Assembly (NCBI GenBank): GCA_030706685.1
Contig: JAUZOA010000006.1
Coordinates: forward strand, 1-64,000
Source: Bacteroidota bacterium
GTDB lineage: Bacteria > Bacteroidota > Bacteroidia > Chitinophagales > Chitinophagaceae
DNA: 64,000 nt
Direction of reading: 5' to 3'
Part shown: positions 1-7,850 of the stretch, piece by piece
Layout: each line of letters starts with the position of its first letter
How positions within the stretch are numbered: position 1 is the first letter of the stretch
Notes under the pieces: model-generated
Database searches by the model: none
Told to the model about the DNA's origin: nothing
Seen by the model: the letters and a program-made list of their open reading frames with translations, nothing else
Position numbers and translations under genes: made by a program

Positions 1-50
1 ACGAAGTCCGTACCAAGTCCGTTGATCAACGGACTTGGTACGGACTTCGT
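1..50. repeat. perfect 50-bp palindrome
   Basis: The first 50 bases equal their own reverse complement, with two 25-base arms meeting at TTGATCAA without a loop. Each arm carries two copies of an AAGTCCGTACC-like unit, and the right arm runs on into another GTACGGACTTAC copy up to about base 60, so this is a nested repeat. No gene is attached. It could be a repetitive extragenic palindrome, a strong hairpin, or a piece of a longer array cut by the window edge. Confidence 0.85.
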
Positions 51-409
51 ACGGACTTACTATATTCCATTCATGGCTAAGGTTAAAAGGGTGCCCGGAC
101 AAAACCCGGAGCCTGGGATGGAAAAATTGGGTCCAAAGGAGGAGGAGGGAGTTTGGGAGATGGAGAATTGCGGGAAAATTGCTTTTTAAAACTAAACCGG
201 GCGCCTGGTTTCCACCCACATTTTTTGACAGGGTTCCTTAACAAGCAACCATCGCCCTTGTAACTTACCTGGCCGGGTAAGGCTATCCCTTCAGCAATCA
301 GCTAATGGGTCAGTTTAATTCTATCATTAAATCCTTTAGGCTGGAAAAGGAACGACTACGAACTTAGTACTATTTGTAAAAATGAATAGGGAGGCCGGGC
401 TCACTGTAC
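51..409. other. non-coding stretch, nothing recognised
   Basis: Between the edge palindrome and the stop codon of the GH43 gene I see no recognisable gene. The 68-aa ORF of the track starts at a TTG inside the palindrome and resembles no family I know. No clear intrinsic terminator for the leftward operon is visible here. Confidence 0.5.
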
Positions 410-2083
410 TCAATGTTTATACACTTCATCATCCCCTTTATACTCAAACCAGTTAAAATAAGCTTTATTGACAGTTTCTTTTCCGGATGAAGTAGCATAT
501 AACGCAAACACGCTTCCTGTAAAACCGCCCGCGACTTTAGTACTGAGGAATTTTCCATCTACCCCGTCTTTCAATAATTTCCATTTATGATCATCCAATG
601 CATAAAAAAAAGCATAGCTGTCTTTCCGCGCTTCTATTTTCAGTTGAATTTCCTTATTCCCGGGAAGAACAGGTGCTGACGCCAGCCATTGCATACTGCT
701 GTCTTTCGTGGACTGATATAACTGCACAACCGGTTTATTATTCTCCATGGAAAGACACAAATAATAAAAATGCACCTCATTCTGGAAAATAGCCAATCCT
801 GCTTTTTCATTGTCCGACCTGGCTGAAAATAATATAGATGTGGTGGCGCTGCACTGCAGGTTTTGCTGGCGATGGGCAACAAAAGAGGGATTCTTCTTCT
901 CCAGGCATGTTTCGGGTCTTAATTGAAGAGCCAGCCAGCCTTTCTTTTCAGAAAGATCATACCATTTACTTCTTACTGTTCGTAAAAAGATAAAACGGTT
1001 GTTCAATTGCGGCCGGTTGAAATCATCCCGGTAAAAAGCATTTCCGCTGAATGAATTCGCAACTGTTTTTGTCAGGGAAGGCATCGGAACGGGATAATGG
1101 TATTGCACTTCTTCATTTCCTTTGAGGATAGTTGGCCATCCATCTTCCCATATAACTGGCGCCATAAAAGTTTCCCTGCCTGTATTATAATAATCATCTT
1201 CGTAGGGGCGGCAACCCAGGAATACAGCATACCACTTGCCATTTTTTGTTTGTACAAAGCCGGCATGACCGGTTGTAGTAACAGGATCTTTTCTTGCCGG
1301 GTCAAGATGCCGCTGCGTAAGGATAGGATTCTTTTCATAAGAAACAAAAGGCCCTCCGGGAGATTTACTCCTGAATACTACTTCCGAATGGTTATAGCCT
1401 GTGCCTCCTTCTGCGCAGATAAGGTAATACCATCCTTCTTTTTTAAAAATATGCGGCCCTTCTATCCAAACCGGTTTTTTAGTGATATCTGTTCCTCCAT
1501 TGACCAGCAATTTTTCTTCGCCGGTGATTTTTAGATCCTTTGCATTCAATTCAAACATTCTTATCGTACGGTGGCCGTCGTACAATGATTTATTACCGGG
1601 GGGAATGCTGTTGAAAACAATATAGGCTTTGTCGTTATCATCAAAAAAAAGAGAAGGGTCTATGCCATTTACTCCCGTTAACGCGACAGGATTACTCCAG
1701 GGCCCTTTGGGGTCTTTGGCGGTTATCACGAAATTGCCCAGCCGGTCGATCAACGTACAAACGATATAAAAAGTTCCTTTATGATAAGTAATATCCGGTG
1801 CAAACAACCCTCTTGAAACACCTGCCCCGTCCAGGTTAAGTTGCTCCGGCCTGTTCATAGCATTCCCTATTTGTTTCCAGTTAACCAGGTCTTTGCTATG
1901 AAAAATGGGTAAGCCAGGATAATAAGAAAATGATGAATTCACGAGGTAATAATCATCGCCTGCCCGGCAAATACCGGGATCAGGATAAAAACCGGCGAGG
2001 ACTGGATTCGTGTAATAGTTTGACTGGCCAAAGCTTTGAAGGAAAAGAGTGATGGTTAATACTGTCGCAACAATTTTTTTCAT
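410..2083 (-). CDS. GH43 beta-xylosidase / alpha-arabinofuranosidase, secreted
   Basis: This is a 557-aa exported glycoside hydrolase of family 43. The N-terminus has a signal peptide ending near SFGQ. The five-bladed catalytic domain spans about residues 22-330. The three expected carboxylates are visible: base Asp in YPDPGICR, the pKa-modulating Asp in GIDPSLFFDD, and the acid Glu in WIEGPHIF. Residues about 350-550 form the C-terminal beta-sandwich (XynB/DUF1349 type) usual in this subgroup. It likely removes xylose or arabinose from xylo-oligosaccharides in the periplasm or outside the cell. It is the last gene of the leftward operon, 9 bp after the alcohol dehydrogenase. Xylosidase versus arabinofuranosidase cannot be decided by eye. 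Confidence 0.88.
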   Translation of the reverse strand: MKKIVATVLTITLFLQSFGQSNYYTNPVLAGFYPDPGICRAGDDYYLVNSSFSYYPGLPIFHSKDLVNWKQIGNAMNRPEQLNLDGAGVSRGLFAPDITYHKGTFYIVCTLIDRLGNFVITAKDPKGPWSNPVALTGVNGIDPSLFFDDNDKAYIVFNSIPPGNKSLYDGHRTIRMFELNAKDLKITGEEKLLVNGGTDITKKPVWIEGPHIFKKEGWYYLICAEGGTGYNHSEVVFRSKSPGGPFVSYEKNPILTQRHLDPARKDPVTTTGHAGFVQTKNGKWYAVFLGCRPYEDDYYNTGRETFMAPVIWEDGWPTILKGNEEVQYHYPVPMPSLTKTVANSFSGNAFYRDDFNRPQLNNRFIFLRTVRSKWYDLSEKKGWLALQLRPETCLEKKNPSFVAHRQQNLQCSATTSILFSARSDNEKAGLAIFQNEVHFYYLCLSMENNKPVVQLYQSTKDSSMQWLASAPVLPGNKEIQLKIEARKDSYAFFYALDDHKWKLLKDGVDGKFLSTKVAGGFTGSVFALYATSSGKETVNKAYFNWFEYKGDDEVYKH

Positions 2084-2092
2084 GCCTGTTAT

Positions 2093-3133
2093 TTAAAGAG
2101 TGCTCATATCAATGACAAACCTGTACCGGACATCATTCCGGATCATTCGTTCATAGGCTTCATTGATCTGCCCGATAGGAATCAGTTCTATATCCGCCAC
2201 AATATTTTTTTCTGCGCAGTAATCCAGCATTTCCTGTGTTTCCTTAGTGCCGCCGATCATGGAGCCGGTGATGCTCCTGCGGTTTTTGATGAGGGCAAAA
2301 GGTCTTGTTCTTGGGTCTTCAGCGGGCAGGCCTACTACCAGCATCTTCCCGTTAAGATCAAGCAGGTTTAAATATTTTTCATAATCGTGATTGGCTGAAA
2401 TAGTATTAAGGACAACGTCGAAATAACTATCGGAACCCTTCATTTGTTTTTCATCGGTGGATAAAAGAAATTTATGAGCCCCTAATCTTTCAGCGTCTTT
2501 TTGCTTGGAAGGGGAAGTGCTGATCAGGGTAACTTCAGCGCCGAATGAGACGGCAAACTTTACGCCCATATGACCCAAGCCGCCCAAACCTACCACGCCT
2601 ACCTTCATTCCTTTGGTAACACCCGCGTAACGAAGAGGGGAGTAGGTAGTGATCCCCGCGCATAACAGCGGCGCTACCGCTTTCAGATCGAGGCGGGAAG
2701 AAATATGATAAACATATCTTTCATCGGTCACTATTTGTGATGAATAGCCGCCCTGTGCAATCGTTACTCCATCTCTTTCCATACCATTGTAAGTGCCGGT
2801 CATATCTTCTACGCAATATTGTTCCATCTGTTGCCGGCAATTCTTGCATTTCCTGCAGCTATCTATCATTACACCTACTCCGGCGATATCGCCCGCTTTG
2901 AATTTTTTGACATCTTTGCCGGTTTTGATCACCCGGCCTACGATCTCATGACCCGGCACCATCGGGTAAATGGACTCGCCCCATTCATCGCGTACCTGGT
3001 GAATATCGCTATGGCAAACCCCGCAATACATAATTTCTACCTGCACGTCATTGGGACGGACCTCTCTTCTTTCAAATTGAAAAGGCGCTAGTGGATCCTT
3101 GGCTGTCAACGCCGCATAAGCTTTCGTGATCAT
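2093..3133 (-). CDS. zinc-dependent NAD(P) alcohol dehydrogenase (YahK/CAD-like)
   Basis: This 346-aa cytoplasmic medium-chain dehydrogenase has the catalytic zinc motif CGVCHSDIH followed by PGHEIVG. The structural zinc cysteines lie in CRKCKNCRQQMEQYC, and the Rossmann turn reads GLGGLGHMG. Family members of the cinnamyl-alcohol-dehydrogenase/YahK group reduce a broad range of aldehydes. Here it might reduce an aldehyde released in pentose breakdown or an aromatic aldehyde freed from lignin-linked xylan; both are inferences from its neighbours. It sits between the GH43 gene and a 360-bp gap holding a gene remnant. The start is the only ATG that keeps the whole N-terminal zinc domain. Confidence 0.85.
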   Translation of the reverse strand: MITKAYAALTAKDPLAPFQFERREVRPNDVQVEIMYCGVCHSDIHQVRDEWGESIYPMVPGHEIVGRVIKTGKDVKKFKAGDIAGVGVMIDSCRKCKNCRQQMEQYCVEDMTGTYNGMERDGVTIAQGGYSSQIVTDERYVYHISSRLDLKAVAPLLCAGITTYSPLRYAGVTKGMKVGVVGLGGLGHMGVKFAVSFGAEVTLISTSPSKQKDAERLGAHKFLLSTDEKQMKGSDSYFDVVLNTISANHDYEKYLNLLDLNGKMLVVGLPAEDPRTRPFALIKNRRSITGSMIGGTKETQEMLDYCAEKNIVADIELIPIGQINEAYERMIRNDVRYRFVIDMSTL

Positions 3134-3177
3134 CCTAAAATAAGAGTTTGAATAAATTGAGTTATAAAATTTTGTTT

Positions 3178-3363
3178 CTAATATATAATATCTACAAATC
3201 CCGCGAAAGGTGAAAGCTGTTTATTGTACCGGATAATATAATAATAGGTCCCCGAAGGAGCAGCTTTGCCATTTATTTTTCCATCCCGGGGCTTATCATA
3301 TCCTGTTGAATGATAAACAAGCTGACCATAACGATTATAAATATTCACCGAATCAATAATAAC
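3178..3363 (-). pseudogene. remnant of a T9SS type-B sorting domain (CHU C-terminus)
   Basis: Reading the minus strand of this gap gives an uninterrupted stretch of about 60 codons ending at a TAG. It contains VNIYNRYGQLVYHSTGYD, then DGKINGKAAPSGTYYYIIRY and a final VDIIY. This is the pattern of the gliding-motility-associated type-B C-terminal domain that sends large proteins through the type IX secretion system. No start codon or mature domain precedes it: TAA stops occur in frame just upstream (3364-3366 and 3400-3402). The rest of the protein is therefore missing, and this is the fossil 3' end of a deleted surface-protein gene. It is not in the ORF track. Confidence 0.75.
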
Positions 3364-3469
3364 TTATATCGTATATTTTTTCGCTGCACCAAAAACGATT
3401 TAAACCTTCCTCTTTTCCGGTATACACCAGGTATAAAAAGATCAGCATTAATAAAATGATCTTATGCAT
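3353..3469 (-). pseudogene. 38-codon ORF with signal-peptide-like start, possible 5' remnant
   Basis: A short minus-strand ORF begins MHKIILLMLIFLYLVY, a plausible signal peptide, and stops inside the sorting-domain remnant in another frame. It could be the 5' end of the same deleted gene, joined out of frame to its 3' end, or chance coding. It has no homologue I recognise. It lies between the GH10 stop and the sorting-domain remnant. Confidence 0.3.
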
Positions 3470-3493
3470 GAAGATTCAACGGCTTCTTTGTTA

Positions 3494-4666
3494 TTAAAAG
3501 CCACGTTTATCACCCGGCTTTGACAATTTTTCGTCCTTAGTAAAATTTATAACTTCCCAATAGGCTTTTTTAGGCTGATAAGTTGTGTCAAATAGTAAAG
3601 GATAAGCTTTTCCCCCGCCGCCCCGCCTGTCCAGCCAGCTATACTTGTCAGAAACGTTCCAGAAGGTGACTCCCGAGATCACATCCCTGTATTTCCTGAA
3701 TAAACGAAAAACCATTTTATAGAGCTCGGTTTGTTTCATTTCTCTTTCAGGGGTATAACCGCGAACAGTATCCTGTCTCGCAGCGGGACCATTGTGCTGC
3801 ACTTTCAGGTCCAGTTCTGTGACCTGGATCTTAAGGCCGAGTTGTGCAAATTGGCTGAGCGTAGAATCCACTTGTCCTTCCGCCAGGTCATGAATGGACC
3901 AATGTGATTGCAAACCTACACCATTAATCGGAACGCCTGCCTCTTTCAATCCTTTTACCAGGCGGATAATCTTTTCCCTTTTTACGGGGTCGGTCTCATT
4001 ATAGTCATTGTAAAAAAGCAAGGCGTTGGGGTCGGCAGCATGAGCGTATTCAAATGCTTTGGCAACGAATTCTTCTCCGCATATCCGGTACCAGGGTGAA
4101 TTACGGAAATATTCATTCGGATTGTCCGAGATCACTTCGTTGCACACATCCCAGGCATATATCACTCCTTTATACCTCGAAACGACCGTCGTGATATGAT
4201 CTTTGAGACGTTTCAATAAAACTTCTTTGGAAACAGTATCAGGCGGATTCTTCGTGGAATCAATAAATATCCAGCGGGGCGCCTGGTTGTGCCAGCAGAG
4301 ATTATGCCCGCGTATCTTTAAGTTATGCTGTTTGGCAAATGCTACAATTGAATCGGCGTCTTTCCAGAAGTATTCATTTTCTCGCGGATGAATCGGGCCC
4401 ATTTTCATGGCATTCTCCGGGGTCATACTGCTGAATTGCTGCAGTATTAGCTGGCTTTCATCTGCCCTTTTCAATCCTTGTGGCGATACGGCCACGCCCA
4501 TCGTAAAATAATCTTTATAATAATCCTTCAGACCCTGCTTGTCTGCAGGTAAGTCCTTTGTTTTACCACCGCCCGGTTGTTTTTGCACCTTGCCGGATTT
4601 GCAGCCCTCCGCAACCAACAACAATAAGGAAGCTGAAAAAATCAGCGGAGCGATTAATTTGCTCAT
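3494..4666 (-). CDS. GH10 endo-1,4-beta-xylanase, lipoprotein
   Basis: This 390-aa protein cuts the beta-1,4-xylose backbone. The signal peptide ends in a lipobox-like VAEGC at about residue 22, so it should be lipid-anchored, probably at the cell surface. The GH10 barrel covers about residues 45-380. Hallmarks are MTPENAMKMG, GHNLCWHNQAPRW, the acid/base Glu in AWDVCNEV, and the nucleophile Glu in QVTELDLKV. There is no carbohydrate-binding module. It is the only endo-xylanase in the window, placed 31 bp after the GntP permease and inside the pentonate operon, which supports xylan as the source of the pentoses handled here. Confidence 0.95.
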   Translation of the reverse strand: MSKLIAPLIFSASLLLLVAEGCKSGKVQKQPGGGKTKDLPADKQGLKDYYKDYFTMGVAVSPQGLKRADESQLILQQFSSMTPENAMKMGPIHPRENEYFWKDADSIVAFAKQHNLKIRGHNLCWHNQAPRWIFIDSTKNPPDTVSKEVLLKRLKDHITTVVSRYKGVIYAWDVCNEVISDNPNEYFRNSPWYRICGEEFVAKAFEYAHAADPNALLFYNDYNETDPVKREKIIRLVKGLKEAGVPINGVGLQSHWSIHDLAEGQVDSTLSQFAQLGLKIQVTELDLKVQHNGPAARQDTVRGYTPEREMKQTELYKMVFRLFRKYRDVISGVTFWNVSDKYSWLDRRGGGGKAYPLLFDTTYQPKKAYWEVINFTKDEKLSKPGDKRGF

Positions 4667-4697
4667 ATTTATATTTAAATCTGGTTAATAATTTACT

Positions 4698-6017
4698 TTA
4701 TCGCGGGACAAACAGTTGTAATACCAGCACTCCGATCAAACCGAGAACCGAAATACTCGTTTCCATAACCGTCCATGATAAAAACGTTTGTTTTAATGAC
4801 AGGTTGAAAAATTCTTTGAACATCCAGAACCCCGAATCATTGATATGCGAGCCAAAGACACTGCCTGTTCCTACAGCCAATACCATTAATTCCGGAGACA
4901 CAACACCTGAAGCCACTAATGGGGACACCACGCCTGCAGCCGTTATACCCGCCACAGTAGCAGAACCGATCGTTACTCTCAATAGAGCAGTAACTACCCA
5001 GCCAAATACAAGCGGGGGCATTTGCCACTTGCGACTGAAGGAAGCAATATAATCTCCTGTACCGCTGTCCTGCAGCACCTGTTTAAAAACACCGCCGGCT
5101 GTAATGATCAAAACAATGATAGCAATTCCGGATATAGCTTCGTTCAGCCACTTCATCGTTGTTTCCATGGATTCGCCTGCGCGCAAACCGAAATACCAGG
5201 TCGCCAGGGCTACTGTCAACAGGAGCGCGATAGTCGGATCGCCAATAAATAAGATTATTTTTTTCAAAATGGTTTGATCGGGTAGAAAATTATCCGCCAT
5301 TACAGCCAGTGTGATCAACATCACCGGCAACAACCCGATCAAAAAACTTGGAAATACTGCGGGCAATATTTTTTCTTTTTTAGGTTCGTCGGCCAGGAAG
5401 AAGGAACTGATATCTACTTTAATTTTTTGCAGCATTCTTCCCAATACAGGACCGGCCAGGATCACTACGGGGATGGCAATAATAGCCCCATAGATCAATG
5501 TCTTTCCCATATCGGCTCTGAATGCTTTTACTAAAAAGACAGGGCTTGGATGAGGTGGCAAAAAACAATGGGTAGTAGATAAAGAGGCCGCCATCGGGAT
5601 GGCTATATATAATAAAGGAAGGTTGGCTTTCCTGGCAATAGAAAATACCAATGGCACCAATATGACGAACCCTGCATTATAGTACAGCGGAATGCCGATC
5701 AGGAAACCGGTTACCAGTACGGCCCATTGAATATATTTCTGGCCAAAACCGTTTATCAGTGTAGAGGACACCTGTTCCGCCGCACCACTGACCTCCAGTA
5801 TCTTTCCGAGTATCGCGCCAAGGCAAATTATTAATGCAAGGCCACCCAATGTACTTCCTACGCCGGTTTCAATTGATTTTAGAATATCTTTTGGCTGCAT
5901 ACCCAGGCAGAGGCCGGCAACAATTGCGACGATCAATAATGACAGGAAAGGGCTGACTTTTTTATAGGTCAGGAATACCTGGAGAGCGATCGCTAATATG
6001 ATTATGAGGAATGTCAT
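4698..6017 (-). CDS. GntP-family sugar-acid:H+ symporter
   Basis: This 439-aa inner-membrane protein has roughly a dozen hydrophobic helices. The GntP signature region near the C-terminus reads VLAVGTGSVFGSHINDSGFW. Other family marks are GGLALIICLGAILGKILE near the N-terminus and STTHCFLPPHPSPV in the middle. The family imports gluconate and related aldonates or keto-deoxy acids with protons. Beside a lactonase and an aldonate dehydratase, D-xylonate or L-arabinonate uptake is the natural inference, but gluconate cannot be excluded. It is separated from the upstream FAH gene by a 90-bp hairpin-forming repeat that may lower its expression. Confidence 0.88.
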   Translation of the reverse strand: MTFLIIILAIALQVFLTYKKVSPFLSLLIVAIVAGLCLGMQPKDILKSIETGVGSTLGGLALIICLGAILGKILEVSGAAEQVSSTLINGFGQKYIQWAVLVTGFLIGIPLYYNAGFVILVPLVFSIARKANLPLLYIAIPMAASLSTTHCFLPPHPSPVFLVKAFRADMGKTLIYGAIIAIPVVILAGPVLGRMLQKIKVDISSFFLADEPKKEKILPAVFPSFLIGLLPVMLITLAVMADNFLPDQTILKKIILFIGDPTIALLLTVALATWYFGLRAGESMETTMKWLNEAISGIAIIVLIITAGGVFKQVLQDSGTGDYIASFSRKWQMPPLVFGWVVTALLRVTIGSATVAGITAAGVVSPLVASGVVSPELMVLAVGTGSVFGSHINDSGFWMFKEFFNLSLKQTFLSWTVMETSISVLGLIGVLVLQLFVPR

Positions 6018-6026
6018 TAATTTAAT

Positions 6027-6104
6027 CAGTGGTCAGTGGTGAGTGGTGAGTGGTGAGTGGCACTCCTGATTTAGTAAGCCCACTCACCACTGACTACTCA
6101 CCAC
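6027..6104. repeat. GTGAGTG tandem and inverted repeat between operon genes
   Basis: The gap between FAH and GntP is filled by tandem copies of GTGAGTG (left half) and CACTCACCACT (right half). TCAGTGGTGAGTGG at 6033-6046 pairs exactly with CCACTCACCACTGA at 6080-6093, giving a 14-bp stem. A loosely similar run of CTCACC/CTCATC units occurs near 37358-37385, so this may be a dispersed repeat. It could act as an RNA stem between the two cistrons. Confidence 0.75.
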
Positions 6105-6107
6105 TCA

Positions 6108-6935
6108 CTATCTTACTACATTCACCAGCGTCCCTATATGATCTATCGAAATTTTTATTTCATCACCGGACTTTAACGTAAAGTCGCTTCCCGGCACGAT
6201 TCCCGTTCCTGTCATGATCAGGCTCCCCTGCGGAAATGAACATTCACGGTATACGAAGGACACCAATTCTTCCGGCGTTCTTTTCATCTGGCTGATGCCC
6301 ACACTTCCTTCGAAAACATTTTTATCAGCACGATTTATCTCAAGCCGGATCATGGTATTCTTGTCAATCGTTTTTTCCGTCACATAGATACAGGGACCGA
6401 TGGCCGCGCAGGCATCATAGGTTTTTGCCTGCGGTAAATACAATGGATTCTCCCCTTCAATGCTCCTGCTGCTCATATCATTCCCAATCGTATAACCTAC
6501 TATTTTCCCGGATGAAGTTACGACCAACGTCAGTTCCGGCTCGGGCACGTCCCAGGTGGAGTCTTTTCGGATATTTACTTTGTCGCCATGACCTACTACG
6601 CGGTGCGGAGTAGATTTGAAAAATACTTCCGGTCTTTCCGCTTCATATACTTTACCGTAAAAATCTGCGCCGCCGGCCGATTTGGATTCTTCCTGTCTTC
6701 CTACCTTGCTGCGCAGGTAAGTAACACCGCAGGCCCATAGTTCCTGGTTGCCTATCGGCGCCAAAACATTTTTAATCAAATCATTTCCGTTCGCCGGCAA
6801 TGACAGGGTAAGCTCCAGCATCTTTAGAAATAACTTATCATCATTGATAAAAGCATTCCAGTTCCCGCCTTTGGATAAAAAGAACTGGTTTTCTTTTTCG
6901 ATTACGATTCCTTCTTTGGTTTTATATAATTTCAT
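6108..6935 (-). CDS. FAH-family 2-keto-3-deoxy-pentonate dehydratase (XylX/KdxD-like)
   Basis: This 275-aa cytoplasmic protein of the fumarylacetoacetate hydrolase fold shows the metal-site motifs VPEPELT (Glu-x-Glu) and GNDMSSRSIEGENPLYLPQ. It also has ACGVTYLRS and AERPEVFFK, which are typical of the subgroup with Caulobacter XylX and archaeal KdxD. Those enzymes turn 2-keto-3-deoxy-D-xylonate or L-arabinonate into alpha-ketoglutarate semialdehyde. Its neighbours are an SMP-30 lactonase, an IlvD/Edd dehydratase and an aldonate permease, which fits an oxidative Weimberg-type route. A hydrolase acting on another 2,4-diketo acid remains possible. Confidence 0.8.
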   Translation of the reverse strand: MKLYKTKEGIVIEKENQFFLSKGGNWNAFINDDKLFLKMLELTLSLPANGNDLIKNVLAPIGNQELWACGVTYLRSKVGRQEESKSAGGADFYGKVYEAERPEVFFKSTPHRVVGHGDKVNIRKDSTWDVPEPELTLVVTSSGKIVGYTIGNDMSSRSIEGENPLYLPQAKTYDACAAIGPCIYVTEKTIDKNTMIRLEINRADKNVFEGSVGISQMKRTPEELVSFVYRECSFPQGSLIMTGTGIVPGSDFTLKSGDEIKISIDHIGTLVNVVR

Positions 6936-6963
6936 TGGACCGTTTGGTGATTATTTGATCATT

Positions 6964-7833
6964 TTATTTTTTCATTACATCGCTCCACAACCATCTCAGT
7001 GATTCGGGTAAAATAGCTCCCCCGTGCTTCCCGCTGTGCGACCCCGTTCCTTTTTCAAATTTGTAATCATATCCCCTGAATTTCAGCGCCGATTCCATTT
7101 GAAGGTTGCTCAGCCACCAGTCGCCGAAATTATTGTTGAGATCGTTGCTGCCATCCTGTAAAAAAACTTTAATATCTTTTTTTGTGCTTTTACGAATAAG
7201 ATCGGGGTATTCATGCCCGCCGCGGATATTGGTAAAACTGCCGACATGGCTCAATACTTTCTGAAAATAATCGGGGCGTTGCCAGGCGGCCGTAAAGGCG
7301 CAGATACCTCCTGATGAAAGCCCGCCGATCGCGTGCATCTTCGGGTTATCAGAAATATTGTATTGCTTTTTGATATAGGGAAGCAGTTCTTCTGACAGGA
7401 ATTTTACATACCTGTCGCTCATATCATCATATTCATCGCTCCGGTTTGAAGCCCGGAAACGATTTTCGGGATAATCCTTCGACAGGTGACCGGGGTTAAT
7501 GAATACTCCAATGATAACGGGGATTTCTTTTTTATAAATAAGATTATCAAAAACAACCGGAACGCGAAAATCGCCATCCTCTCTTGCGTACGCGTATCCA
7601 TCCTGGAAGACCATTAAAGCGGCCGGCTTCGTTGAATCGTATTGTGCAGGTACATATATATAATACTCGCGGAAATTGCCATACAGTTTGCTTTCCCAGT
7701 TGTATTTCGTTACAGTCCCTTTTGGTACGCCTTCTTTTCGTTGCGAGTCAGGGCCCGGTTTATAAAGTGAATCCTGCCCGGTAACTGTATAAATGACGGA
7801 AAACAATAGGGCAGTTGATAAAAATTTTTTCAT
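6964..7833 (-). CDS. secreted CE1-type esterase (feruloyl/acetyl xylan esterase-like)
   Basis: This 289-aa alpha/beta-hydrolase of the esterase D / Fes type carries a signal peptide ending near VTGQ. The nucleophile elbow is GGLSSGG, the likely acid is in FLQDGSNDLNN, and the histidine is in GSHSGKHGG. YIYVPAQYD and MVFQDG are usual for CE1 and enterochelin-esterase-like enzymes. In a xylan locus the probable substrate is feruloyl or acetyl esters on xylo-oligosaccharides. It lies 17 bp downstream of the lactonase and 28 bp upstream of the FAH gene, so it is co-transcribed with the pentonate pathway. The exact acyl group is not deducible. Confidence 0.75.
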   Translation of the reverse strand: MKKFLSTALLFSVIYTVTGQDSLYKPGPDSQRKEGVPKGTVTKYNWESKLYGNFREYYIYVPAQYDSTKPAALMVFQDGYAYAREDGDFRVPVVFDNLIYKKEIPVIIGVFINPGHLSKDYPENRFRASNRSDEYDDMSDRYVKFLSEELLPYIKKQYNISDNPKMHAIGGLSSGGICAFTAAWQRPDYFQKVLSHVGSFTNIRGGHEYPDLIRKSTKKDIKVFLQDGSNDLNNNFGDWWLSNLQMESALKFRGYDYKFEKGTGSHSGKHGGAILPESLRWLWSDVMKK

Positions 7834-7850
7834 TAACCTTGTTTGGCTGA

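Noticed and set aside
35-241. 68-aa ORF at the window start
   Set aside because: It begins at a TTG inside the palindrome, has a skewed Arg/Trp composition and matches no family I recognise.
1097-1534. 145-aa plus-strand ORF opposite GH43
   Set aside because: It is a shadow of the GH43 gene, whose catalytic motifs are intact on the other strand.
4558-5052. 164-aa plus-strand ORF opposite GH10 and GntP
   Set aside because: It spans two genuine antisense genes and has low-complexity Thr/Pro content; a shadow frame.
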